Of a stretch of DNA of 12,555 bases, positions 1-6,519 are shown piece by piece; position 1 is the stretch's first letter; the number at the start of each line of letters is the position of its first letter. The DNA is from Candidatus Zixiibacteriota bacterium. GTDB taxonomy: Bacteria; Zixibacteria; MSB-5A5; SM1-73. The notes under the pieces are model-generated. The model was not told the origin of the DNA. It was given only the letters and a program-made list of their open reading frames with translations, and ran no database searches. The stretch is from contig JALHUP010000091.1 in NCBI GenBank assembly GCA_022866585.1, positions 1 to 12,555 on the forward strand. The letters run 5' to 3'. Both the position numbers and the translations under genes were made by a program.

Positions 1-806
1 CCTGCGCCGGTGGTGTCCACCACTTTGACAGGAAAACCCGGTGAATGAAAAATCTTATCTTCGTTCCCACTCGGGGTGAACCCCCGGGGTGAACCACAGA
101 TGTACCCATCTTCCCCGATAGTAACCACCACGGTTTCAAATCCTTTCCCATGGATCCTGCGGATTTTCATAAGTTCTTTACAGGCTGAAAAAGGATCAGG
201 TAATTTGGTAATACCGCAGGCAAATCTTTTTGAGACTATCAGATGGTCAACGAAAGGAAAAACCGACTCCACACCGGATCTCAAGCTCCCCACGTCTAGA
301 CTTGCCTTAGCCCCAAGTTTCTTTGCCCACTTAGCCAGGAAAACGTTGACCTCCAGCTCACGTGCATCTATGTGAAGAAATCCGGTGGAGACTGAGTTCA
401 AGAACTTAAGCTCACTTATTTTTGTATCATTTAATTGAGTTTTATCTAATGCCACTGTCCTTTTCCCAGTCTTTTTATCCACCCAGATGAAAGCTCTGGC
501 AGTTTTGCTCTCCTTATCAATTATCAAATAATCTGTGTTAACCCCTTCTTTTTCTAATTCAGTTTTAACAAATTTTCCTTCTGGATCATCGCCGATTTTT
601 CCGATGTAAGCTACTTTTGCACCCAACTTTGCCAGGGTGACCATGGCGGTGGGAACCGGTCCACCCCCTTGTATTGAGGATTCGATCACCTCCACTTTTT
701 CGTCCAAATCAGGATATGGATCCAAAATGGACAAATAGTCTACTGCATTCATCCCAAAACCGATGCAGTCGAATTCAATTCTATTAGGTGAACTTAATTT
801 GACCAT
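1..806 (-). CDS. PfkB-family carbohydrate kinase (C-terminus beyond window)
   Basis: This is a ribokinase/PfkB-fold sugar kinase that transfers phosphate from ATP to a sugar or nucleoside hydroxyl in the cytoplasm. The 268 visible codons read without a stop. The first strand ends in GFGMNAVD (residues 16-23), matching the family's start, where the conserved Asp binds substrate. GGGPVPTA (47-54) and GKIGDD follow. The last residues are VDTTGAG, the second PfkB signature, and the catalytic Asp expected right after it lies just outside the window. The GGGP variant, lacking the usual Asn, recalls the ketohexokinase/sulfofructose kinase branch rather than ribokinase, so the substrate is uncertain. 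I chose the ATG at 804-806 because the first strand begins about ten codons later and no other ATG precedes it in frame. This start lies inside the end of yigZ (23-bp overlap), which suggests translational coupling. Confidence 0.88.
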   Translation of the reverse strand, partial: MVKLSSPNRIEFDCIGFGMNAVDYLSILDPYPDLDEKVEVIESSIQGGGPVPTAMVTLAKLGAKVAYIGKIGDDPEGKFVKTELEKEGVNTDYLIIDKESKTARAFIWVDKKTGKRTVALDKTQLNDTKISELKFLNSVSTGFLHIDARELEVNVFLAKWAKKLGAKASLDVGSLRSGVESVFPFVDHLIVSKRFACGITKLPDPFSACKELMKIRRIHGKGFETVVVTIGEDGYICGSPRGFTPSGNEDKIFHSPGFPVKVVDTTGA

Positions 807-1398
807 TGGTCGCGTCCAAAAGCGCTCTCTTTAGTTTTTCAAAATTGCCTTTTCTGGTTTCTGCTTTCATAGTTACATCATCCCCAAAGCTTTCCTCCAA
901 AATTCTGCAATCAAATCGACTTAAAACCTGATTCACTTTGTTTGTCTGATTTATATGGAATTGGAAAGAAAGCTCGGCAGTAACGAACTTTTTTATTTTT
1001 TCACAATCTTTCAGCACGGCTTGAGCACTCAGGCGATAAGCGCGGGAAAGTCCCCCGGTTCCCAGTTTTGTTCCGCCAAAATAGCGAGTGACTACCACTA
1101 AAATATTGGAGAGCTTCTCAGATTCGATGGCAGATAATATGGGACTCCCTGCGGTTCCCCTGGGCTCACCGGCATCACTATATTTGACAATATCACTTTG
1201 ATCGGTTTTGATCTTGTAGGCAAAACAATGGTGGGTAGCATCGAAAAACTCTTGGGATATTTTCCGGATCCAATTTCGTGCTCCTTCTTCTGAGCTTACA
1301 GAAAGAGCAGTAGCTATAAAGATGGAGCCTTTGATTTTGAGCTTTGACCGGGTGAGGTCTTTTATGGTCAAATACTCGTCCGGGGAATTGTCCCTCAT
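784..1398 (-). CDS. yigZ: YigZ/IMPACT family protein
   Basis: This 204-residue protein belongs to the YigZ/UPF0029 family, the bacterial relatives of eukaryotic IMPACT. The length is normal for the family. The N-terminal domain carries the hallmark motifs ATHHCFAY (54-61), SDAGEPRGTAGSP (74-86) and VTRYFGGTKLGTGGL (103-117). The remainder, from about residue 140, matches the position of the smaller C-terminal DUF1949 domain with a ferredoxin-like fold. Its biochemical role is poorly defined. IMPACT relatives affect translation control, and a nucleic-acid-binding role has been proposed for the bacterial members. The ATG start overlaps the stop of the upstream small gene (ATGA), and its 3' end overlaps the PfkB kinase gene. 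The three genes are therefore probably co-translated. No key motif is missing. Confidence 0.95.
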   Translation of the reverse strand: MRDNSPDEYLTIKDLTRSKLKIKGSIFIATALSVSSEEGARNWIRKISQEFFDATHHCFAYKIKTDQSDIVKYSDAGEPRGTAGSPILSAIESEKLSNILVVVTRYFGGTKLGTGGLSRAYRLSAQAVLKDCEKIKKFVTAELSFQFHINQTNKVNQVLSRFDCRILEESFGDDVTMKAETRKGNFEKLKRALLDATNGQIKFT

Positions 1399-1646
1399 TT
1401 TGTGGGATTATCTTTTGTTTTTGGCAACAAGAACTGTTGGATCAATCTTTCAAATCTACTTTTGTAGAGTAAGTCGAATTTGTCCATTTCAAATGGAACT
1501 AATTTCTCTGCCTTCAATCTGACCAAAGCCGCTTCTTTTCTGGCTTCACTAACGGTAAGTTTCCCGCTTTTAATCTTCTCACACACTTCATCCACGATCT
1601 TTTGCAGTTTTTTTATTCTCTCATCGTAGTCTAAATATTCTTTCAT
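1395..1646 (-). CDS. small hypothetical protein, 83 residues, mostly helical
   Basis: I do not recognise this protein. It is very charged (many Lys, Glu and Arg) and looks almost wholly alpha-helical. Residues 5-30 form an amphipathic stretch of YDERIKKLQKIVDEV type, followed by SEARKEAALVRLKAEKL (53% charged or Ala) and a C-terminal FDLLYKSRFERLIQQFLL helix. It has no signal peptide, Cys pair or catalytic motif. It is likely real because its stop overlaps the yigZ start by ATGA and its codon use resembles its neighbours. Its ATG (1644-1646) has no obvious Shine-Dalgarno sequence. It could be a small RNA- or protein-binding partner of YigZ, but nothing in the sequence proves that. Confidence 0.7.
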   Translation of the reverse strand: MKEYLDYDERIKKLQKIVDEVCEKIKSGKLTVSEARKEAALVRLKAEKLVPFEMDKFDLLYKSRFERLIQQFLLPKTKDNPTK

Positions 1647-1703
1647 AATTTTTTTAAGCAGATTTCAGCATCTTCGGAACATTAGACCTCAGCCTTTCCT
1701 TAG

Positions 1704-1721
1704 GTTCCGCTAAAGCGGAAC
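1704..1721. repeat. short perfect palindrome between dprA and the small gene
   Basis: GTTCCGCT and its exact complement AGCGGAAC are separated only by AA, giving an 8-bp stem. It lies in the 89-bp gap after dprA. No T-run follows on either strand, so it does not look like a standard terminator. It may be a remnant of a dispersed palindromic repeat or an mRNA processing or stability hairpin. Confidence 0.5.
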
Positions 1722-1735
1722 ACTCCACAAATCTT

Positions 1736-2602
1736 TTAAAGGTAATCTAAGACCAAGTCTAAATCATCCACGCCTTCTATTGGGACGGCACCTTCTTGGA
1801 TCAATTCCTCCACTTTTTGAGAATTCTCTTTTCTGACCACAAACAAAGGCTTTCCTTGTTTTATGGCTATATTCATGGCATCCATGGTTCCGGAACTATC
1901 CTCATTCATCTCCACTATGATAACCGCCTGAGACAATCCCACCACGATTCGGTTTCTTGCCATCAATTGACCTACGTTAACCGGAACATTTAAACTGTAT
2001 TCGGTGATCAAAGCTCCGCTTTTGCAGATCTGTTCTGCCAAGGATACATTTTCAGAAGGATAAATATTATTTAAGCCTGTTCCCAAAATGGCATAGGTTT
2101 TTCCACCTTCTTTGATTGCCCCGACATGTGCCGCAGAATCAATACCCCGGGCCAGTCCACTCACCACCACCACTTTTCTTTTGGCTAAAACTCCCCCTAT
2201 CTCCACTGCTTTTCCTATTCCCTCTGTGCTTGCCTCGTGGGTGCCTACCACGGCCACGAATAAATCATTCTGAATCGGAAATTCCCCTTTGAAATAAAGA
2301 AGCGGTGGAGGATCATCGATCTCCTTTAGGCTTTGAGGATAGTCGGAATCCAAGATGGTGTAGATGCCAATTCCCAACTCCTCCAGGTATGAGATATGTT
2401 CCTCAATTTCAGTTAGAAAATCTTTGGAGTTAAGGATTTCTTCGACCTTGCTGGCGGTCATCCGGGGTAAAGACAAAAGCTCTTCTTTGGTGGCTTTGTA
2501 TACATTCTCCGGGGAGCCGAAAGTTATAAGGAGCCGTTGGAACGTTTTGGGACCGATCTTCGCTTTCTCCCTCAAGGCTATCACATATTCTCTATTTCCC
2601 AA
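1736..2602 (-). CDS. dprA: DprA/Smf-like protein, short divergent form
   Basis: DprA binds incoming single-stranded DNA and loads RecA during natural transformation. This 288-residue version has an N-terminal helix-hairpin-helix/SAM-like region (about 5-60, IGPKTFQRL and LPRMTASKVEEIL). A Rossmann-like DprA domain follows (about 85-255) with SGLARGIDSAAH (148-159), GTGLNNIYPSEN (174-185) and RNRIVVGLS (216-224). It lacks the C-terminal winged helix of many family members. The usual GSR motif is GTH (120-122), and the SGS(L/A)-type motif reads SSGTM (236-240), so it is divergent and may have a different role. The start is TTG, not ATG: GAGGTG sits four bases upstream, and no better start is seen. 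It lies downstream of the comF-like gene, across a repeat-filled gap. Confidence 0.85.
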   Translation of the reverse strand: MGNREYVIALREKAKIGPKTFQRLLITFGSPENVYKATKEELLSLPRMTASKVEEILNSKDFLTEIEEHISYLEELGIGIYTILDSDYPQSLKEIDDPPPLLYFKGEFPIQNDLFVAVVGTHEASTEGIGKAVEIGGVLAKRKVVVVSGLARGIDSAAHVGAIKEGGKTYAILGTGLNNIYPSENVSLAEQICKSGALITEYSLNVPVNVGQLMARNRIVVGLSQAVIIVEMNEDSSGTMDAMNIAIKQGKPLFVVRKENSQKVEELIQEGAVPIEGVDDLDLVLDYL

Positions 2603-2675
2603 TCGACACCTCGAAATGTCCGAAGGATTTGGAATTCGACCTAATGCAAAGGTAGTTATTTCTGATACTCATCTA

Positions 2676-2711
2676 CCCCTCTCCCTAACCCTCTCCCACA
2701 AGGGGAGAGGG
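2676..2711. repeat. C-rich dispersed palindromic repeat, copy 1
   Basis: CCCTCTCCC (2689-2697) and GGGAGAGGG (2703-2711) form a perfect 9-bp stem around a five-base loop. A second CCCTCTCCC-like unit lies just before it. A related copy with the same core, CTCTCCCACAAGGGG, occurs at 10378-10406. Repeats of this type are scattered in intergenic regions of many bacteria. It could act as an mRNA 3'-end hairpin after comF, but no T-run follows. Confidence 0.75.
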
Positions 2712-2734
2712 AATAACATCGTATCAATCTCAAA

Positions 2735-2823
2735 AGATTGCGGAGCCTGTTCCGAACGAAGTGAAAAATCCTGTTTCAAGTTCCTTCGCTTCGCTCGGGA
2801 CCGTTCTGCTCCTCGCAAGGACA
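2735..2823. repeat. degenerate REP-like repeat
   Basis: Read on the minus strand this stretch begins GTCCTTGCGAGGAGCAGAAC and continues with CGAGCGAAGCGAAGG, then CACTTCGTTCGGAAC, and ends near CGCAATCT. That resembles, from memory, the widespread intergenic repeat built from TTGCGAGGAGCGAAGCGA and AAGCAATCT ends, here with extra inserted sequence. The two inner arms (CCGAACGAAGTGAA and TTCGCTTCGCTCGG) are imperfect inverted copies. No coding sequence fits this segment. Confidence 0.5.
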
Positions 2824-2827
2824 GTTC

Positions 2828-2848
2828 ATTTAATGGTTCACATTAAAT
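2828..2848. other. AT-rich hairpin just after the comF-like gene
   Basis: ATTTAATG and CATTAAAT form a perfect 8-bp stem around GTTCA, starting about ten bases beyond the comF-like stop codon. It is AT-rich and has no T-run after it, so it would be a weak terminator. It may instead mark the edge of the neighbouring repeat. Confidence 0.35.
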
Positions 2849-2857
2849 AAGAAAATT

Positions 2858-3526
2858 TCAAACATACCTGGTTTTGGCTAAAACCATAACGAAAATTTTA
2901 TCTGCCCCGGCTTGGCTTAAAATCTGACCAATGTGGTTTGTGGTAACGCCTGAATCATAAAGATCGTCCAACAACAATATTTTCTTTCCAGAGACCGGTA
3001 GAGGGTTATTCAAACGGAAGGTCGAGATCACATTCTCTTTTTTAGCTTCTTTATCTAAAATTCTTTTTTGGAGCTTCGTGATTCTGGTCCTTTTTATCAC
3101 ACCCTTTTCCCAGCGAATCCCGGTGCCTAAAGAAATCCTTTCTGCTAAAAAGGAGACCGGATCAAAAGGACGGCTGGTAAAGGATGGAGGAACAGTAACA
3201 ATAAAGTTCGATGTTCTCAACAAGTTTTGACGGTTTATCAATTCCGCCGCCAAATCAGCTAATATCGCTCCTGCATCCTGGTCAAACTGATACTTGAATC
3301 TATGTAATAACTCTCCTATTGGAGTTTTCTCTCTGTGTGCGTTTTTTGGTTCACTATATAGCCCCAAAGCATAGCCAAAATCGAAACTCCCTTTAAGAAG
3401 AATAACATTAAGGTCGGTTAAGGTTATCTTTTCGATTTCTTGTTTGGATTCAAATAACCAGCCGAATCCCAACCTATCCAGAAGTCTTTTGGCATTACCC
3501 CAAGCCACTTTATCTAACTGAGGCAA
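2858..3526 (-). CDS. ComF-like phosphoribosyltransferase-fold protein
   Basis: This 222-residue protein has the PRPP-binding loop KILLLDDLYDSGVTT (182-196) typical of type I phosphoribosyltransferases. It also has the ComF-like pattern RTRITKLQKRILDKEAKKEN (146-165) and a LLHRFKYQ segment (73-80). ComF proteins support DNA import during transformation, but many relatives have unknown substrates. The usual N-terminal four-Cys zinc ribbon is absent. In its place are about 45 residues with no recognisable motif. The start is TTG at 3524-3526 with GAGGAG four bases upstream, inside the end of the M23 peptidase gene (17-bp overlap), so translation is probably coupled. The nearby dprA supports a DNA-uptake link. 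PRPP-dependent nucleotide salvage remains possible. Confidence 0.82.
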   Translation of the reverse strand: MPQLDKVAWGNAKRLLDRLGFGWLFESKQEIEKITLTDLNVILLKGSFDFGYALGLYSEPKNAHREKTPIGELLHRFKYQFDQDAGAILADLAAELINRQNLLRTSNFIVTVPPSFTSRPFDPVSFLAERISLGTGIRWEKGVIKRTRITKLQKRILDKEAKKENVISTFRLNNPLPVSGKKILLLDDLYDSGVTTNHIGQILSQAGADKIFVMVLAKTRYV

Positions 3527-4769
3527 AAATCTCCTCAGCCGTCAAAAGGTTCAAAGCGTAAATTAAATTATCTCTCTTTCCTTCAAAATCGGCGAAAGAT
3601 TCTTTACTCACCGGTTTTGCCGAGGGCACAATCATCTTAAGGGGATTAACATATCTGCCGTTAGCTTTAACCCGGTAGTCCAGATGCGGACCAGTAGCAT
3701 AGCCGGTGGTTCCCACATAGCCTATTAAGTCTTTCTGACCCACCCGCACTCCCGTTCTTATCCCTTTGGCGAAGCGGGAAAGATGCCCATAGGAGGTGAC
3801 AAAACCATTGGGATGCCTGATTTCAACTACTTTACCCAGACCTTTCTCCCATCCGGCATATTTAATTACTCCATCACCCGAAGCCACCACTGGTGTTCCC
3901 GTAGGAGCGGCATAATCTACTCCCCAATGAGGACGATAGACCTTGAAGATAGGATGAAGTCGACTATAGGAAAAACCAGAGCTTATCCTTCGATAATTTA
4001 AAGGAGATTTCAAAAAGGCTTTCTTCAAAGATTTGCCAGAAAGATCATAATAATCTTTGTATCCGGTGGGATCTTGATATAACACCACCGGATGGGTCTG
4101 CCCGGTTAAACTATATTCAGCGGCTAAAATATCGCCATATTTAACGAACTCACCATCCTTGTAATATTCCTCAAAGATCAGTCGAAAGCTGTCACCTTTT
4201 TGAGGCTCGGTCAAAAAATCTATGTCCCACTCGAATATCTCAGTTAATTTCAAAATCAGCTCCGGACTTTGACATTCTTTTATCATCGATTCCCACAGCG
4301 AGCTTTCTATTTTCCCCTTCATCGATTTGACTATGCAAGTAAATTCGACCGGGACCACGGAAGCTTCAAGTTTGCTATTCTGCCCTCTCACTTCATATTT
4401 TTCTTCCATCCCTTTCTGATACTCAAAAAATAGAATCGAATCCGGAGTGGCTACTAAAGTGTAGAAATCACCGGGAAGGGATTTTTTTAAGTTGAACGCA
4501 TCGCTTAGAGTGGAAGTGAGCCGATGGATAAGCTGAATAGGCACCCCTTTTTTCAACAAAGAGAGATATAAAGATTCATTTTTATCCAGCTCTCCTTGAA
4601 AAATACACGCCAGGTTTATGGGGTTGGGATCATTTTGGTTGAGGTTTTTCTTCTGTAATTGGGGTTCAAGATTATTTAGCCTTTGTCCCAGTTGAGTCAA
4701 AACAAAAAGAAAAACCAAAAAAGAGAATATTTTTAAGATTTTTCTTTTGCCCGGCAGTTTAAGGCTCAT
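3510..4769 (-). CDS. M23-family peptidoglycan peptidase, MepM/Csd3-like
   Basis: This is a predicted murein endopeptidase of 419 residues that cleaves peptide cross-links in the cell wall outside the cytoplasmic membrane. Residues 8-27 (KRK then FSFLVFLFVLTQLG) form a signal anchor. The middle (about 50-255) resembles the inhibitory and linker domains of MepM/Csd3, including KKSLPGD and YYDLSGKSLKKAFLKSPL. The catalytic domain (about 270-375) shows H281-x3-D285 in RPHWGVDYAAP, H329 in SYGHLS and H362 in ATGPHLDYRV. The usual HxH is HxD here: Asp364 replaces the third zinc-ligand His. I chose the ATG at 4767-4769 because AAGGAG lies five bases upstream and the signal anchor follows directly. 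The frame stays open 30 codons further, but that part lies within the end of the upstream gene. It is tightly coupled to the Memo-AMMECR1 gene and overlaps the comF-like gene. Confidence 0.92.
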   Translation of the reverse strand: MSLKLPGKRKILKIFSFLVFLFVLTQLGQRLNNLEPQLQKKNLNQNDPNPINLACIFQGELDKNESLYLSLLKKGVPIQLIHRLTSTLSDAFNLKKSLPGDFYTLVATPDSILFFEYQKGMEEKYEVRGQNSKLEASVVPVEFTCIVKSMKGKIESSLWESMIKECQSPELILKLTEIFEWDIDFLTEPQKGDSFRLIFEEYYKDGEFVKYGDILAAEYSLTGQTHPVVLYQDPTGYKDYYDLSGKSLKKAFLKSPLNYRRISSGFSYSRLHPIFKVYRPHWGVDYAAPTGTPVVASGDGVIKYAGWEKGLGKVVEIRHPNGFVTSYGHLSRFAKGIRTGVRVGQKDLIGYVGTTGYATGPHLDYRVKANGRYVNPLKMIVPSAKPVSKESFADFEGKRDNLIYALNLLTAEEIFASVR

Positions 4770-4770
4770 T

Positions 4771-6348
4771 TTATCTCCTTCCTTGATGGGTCTCCGAAAA
4801 TACGTCGGCTGAGTATATGTAGATTTCCGCATCCTTGTCCTTCCAGCAATTTTTGTCATGTATGCCTGCTTTATAGCAAAGCTCCTCCAAAAAAGTTATT
4901 CTGTCCCATCCTTGCTCGGTTGCCACCTGAGGCAAAAACACTCCCTGGTGATATCCTTTCTTGAGGATTATTCCGTGCTTGCCAATCTCGATTTCATTTA
5001 TATCCTTTATCTTTTTTAGAGGGGTTAAAACCGAAATTTCCAGCTCCAATTTGTCTAACTCTTCTGAACTAACTGGAGGAAATCTGGGGTCGTTAAGGGC
5101 GGCGGCCTCTGCCATCTCTTGGACCGTGAGATACAGGGGTTTTATGGCTTCGATGTAACCGATGCACCCCCTCAATTGGCCATTTTCTTTGATGGTAACA
5201 AATGCACCCCGATTCTCTTTCAAAATGGGGGATTCAACTCTGAACTCAGAAAGCTTTTCGCCTTTAACTTTACACTCGATGGTCTTTCTAGCAATGTTCA
5301 AGAGAACTTTCTTATCTTCTTCTGAAAGTCCTAAACTGACTCCAACTTTTTTCACCTCCGCTTTCATTTTCTCTTTTTTCGGATTTGCTTGGGAATTATA
5401 CATCACCGCCGCCATATACCCCACCACGCCGGACTTATCTCCGGTGACATCTCCAGAGTTTGCATATTTTAGAACCTTAGCTTTATCTGCTCCTAAACTC
5501 TTTGCCCCAATCATAGCCGCCACGATGGGGCTTCCTCCGCAGGCTTCGCAGACACCAGAAGAAAGATCTTCAAATAATCCTTCCGGGTCAAAGGCATTCA
5601 CGTGGTTTATCACTATGCTGTCCAGACGCACTGCTTCTGAATATGGATGAAAGTGTGAAAGATCGGAACTGGCTACAATTAAAGCATTCTCTCCCTCTAA
5701 AGCCTTTGCCAAAGCTTGACCCAGAGCCTCACAAGTGGCATAATCTTGATCTCCGATAACAATTGCAACGAGTTTGAATTTACCTAAGACTGTCTGGAGA
5801 AAAGGGAGTTCAACCTCCAAGGCATGTTCACCTCTCATCCCCGCAAAACCATGCCCCTTATCTGAAAGAAAAACTCTCTCACTTTGCTCGGCTATCTTTC
5901 CCGCCAAGGTGGTATCTACAGGAATAGTTCCCAAAGGAGTTTCATAGGCACCTCCATTATATATTGAGGCGCCCGGAAAATAGGCAACGTGGCTGGGAGA
6001 AATCACTACCACCGTCTCAAAAGAGAGACCTTCCAATAGTTTGAACGCATATGCCGCCACCTGTCCAGAATAAATATAACCAGCATGTGGAGCGATCAGA
6101 GCCACAATCCCTCCTGGAATTGGTTCTTTCTTTGCATTTTTGAAAAAATCAGCCAATTGCTTGTTTAAAACCACCGGATCATCTGTGTAAAATTGACCTG
6201 CCGCCGCAGGCTTTCTTATTTGTCCCATTTTAAATCTTCCCTCCGTCTTGTTATCCGCCTCCGCTTGCGAATTTGACTCTTTGCCACAGCTTGAAAGATA
6301 AAGAAAGACAAACAAAAATACAAAAAGAAAATTTAAATTTCTTTTCAT
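4771..6348 (-). CDS. Memo-AMMECR1 fusion with lipoprotein signal peptide
   Basis: This 525-residue protein joins two parts of the AmmeMemoRadiSam group. Residues 1-21 form a lipoprotein signal: MKR, a Phe/Leu/Val core and the lipobox LSSC, with Cys21 as the lipid-attachment site. A Memo domain follows (about 43-317) with H88 in APHAGY, H120 in SPSH and C270 in CEACGG. These fit the metal ligands H49, H81 and C244 of human MEMO1, with the same 32-residue spacing between the two His. An AMMECR1 domain (about 338-515) carries LRGCIG (392-397). Memo is related to class III extradiol dioxygenases and has redox-type activity, but the bacterial role is unknown. No radical SAM partner is in the window. 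The Shine-Dalgarno AAAGGAG directly abuts the ATG. A second possible start, M41 at 6228, would make a cytosolic form. Confidence 0.93.
   Translation of the reverse strand: MKRNLNFLFVFLFVFLYLSSCGKESNSQAEADNKTEGRFKMGQIRKPAAAGQFYTDDPVVLNKQLADFFKNAKKEPIPGGIVALIAPHAGYIYSGQVAAYAFKLLEGLSFETVVVISPSHVAYFPGASIYNGGAYETPLGTIPVDTTLAGKIAEQSERVFLSDKGHGFAGMRGEHALEVELPFLQTVLGKFKLVAIVIGDQDYATCEALGQALAKALEGENALIVASSDLSHFHPYSEAVRLDSIVINHVNAFDPEGLFEDLSSGVCEACGGSPIVAAMIGAKSLGADKAKVLKYANSGDVTGDKSGVVGYMAAVMYNSQANPKKEKMKAEVKKVGVSLGLSEEDKKVLLNIARKTIECKVKGEKLSEFRVESPILKENRGAFVTIKENGQLRGCIGYIEAIKPLYLTVQEMAEAAALNDPRFPPVSSEELDKLELEISVLTPLKKIKDINEIEIGKHGIILKKGYHQGVFLPQVATEQGWDRITFLEELCYKAGIHDKNCWKDKDAEIYIYSADVFSETHQGRR
4775..4780 (-). 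promoter_or_regulatory. ribosome-binding site of the M23 gene, next to upstream stop
   Basis: AAGGAG is followed by ATAAA and then the ATG at 4769. The stop codon of the Memo-AMMECR1 gene (TAA, 4771-4773) falls inside the spacer. Ribosomes ending the first gene would stand on the start of the second. This position decides the start of the peptidase and implies translational coupling. Confidence 0.85.
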
Positions 6349-6384
6349 CTCCTTTAACCTCGATTTAGTCGCAGTCTATCTTTT

Positions 6385-6519
6385 TTACTTTAATACATAC
6401 TTGTTATATATTTTTATTTTATTCTCATCGGACCAGTTGACCAGACAAATGTTGTGTGCTTTCAATTTATATTTGGGATGATAATTCTCCAAGTCTTTTT
6501 TAGCTTTTTGAAAATTACC
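6385..6519 (-). pseudogene. C-terminal remainder of the 2H phosphoesterase gene, cut off by an in-frame TAA
   Basis: Directly after the TAA at 6520-6522 the same frame stays open for 44 codons up to a second TAA at 6385-6387. It reads GNFQKAKKDLENYHPKYKL, then KAHNICLVNW and a final KIKIYNKYVLK. This looks like the last helix and strand of the LigT/2H fold. Together with the upstream 137 residues and the stop position it gives about 182 residues, the usual family length. The simplest reading is a single nonsense change (for example AAA or GAA to TAA) or an assembly error. The segment has no start or ribosome-binding site of its own that I can see. Confidence 0.75.

Noticed and set aside
76..375. 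Plus-strand 99-codon frame
   Set aside because: It is antisense to the PfkB kinase, whose frame reads through continuously with clear motifs.
2364..2846. Plus-strand 160-codon frame across the start of dprA and the repeat gap
   Set aside because: It is antisense to a clear gene for half its length and the remainder is repeat sequence. There are no domain features.
4770..4859. Thirty extra N-terminal codons for the M23 peptidase
   Set aside because: They overlap the end of the Memo-AMMECR1 gene. The ATG at 4769 has a strong ribosome-binding site and is followed directly by a signal anchor.
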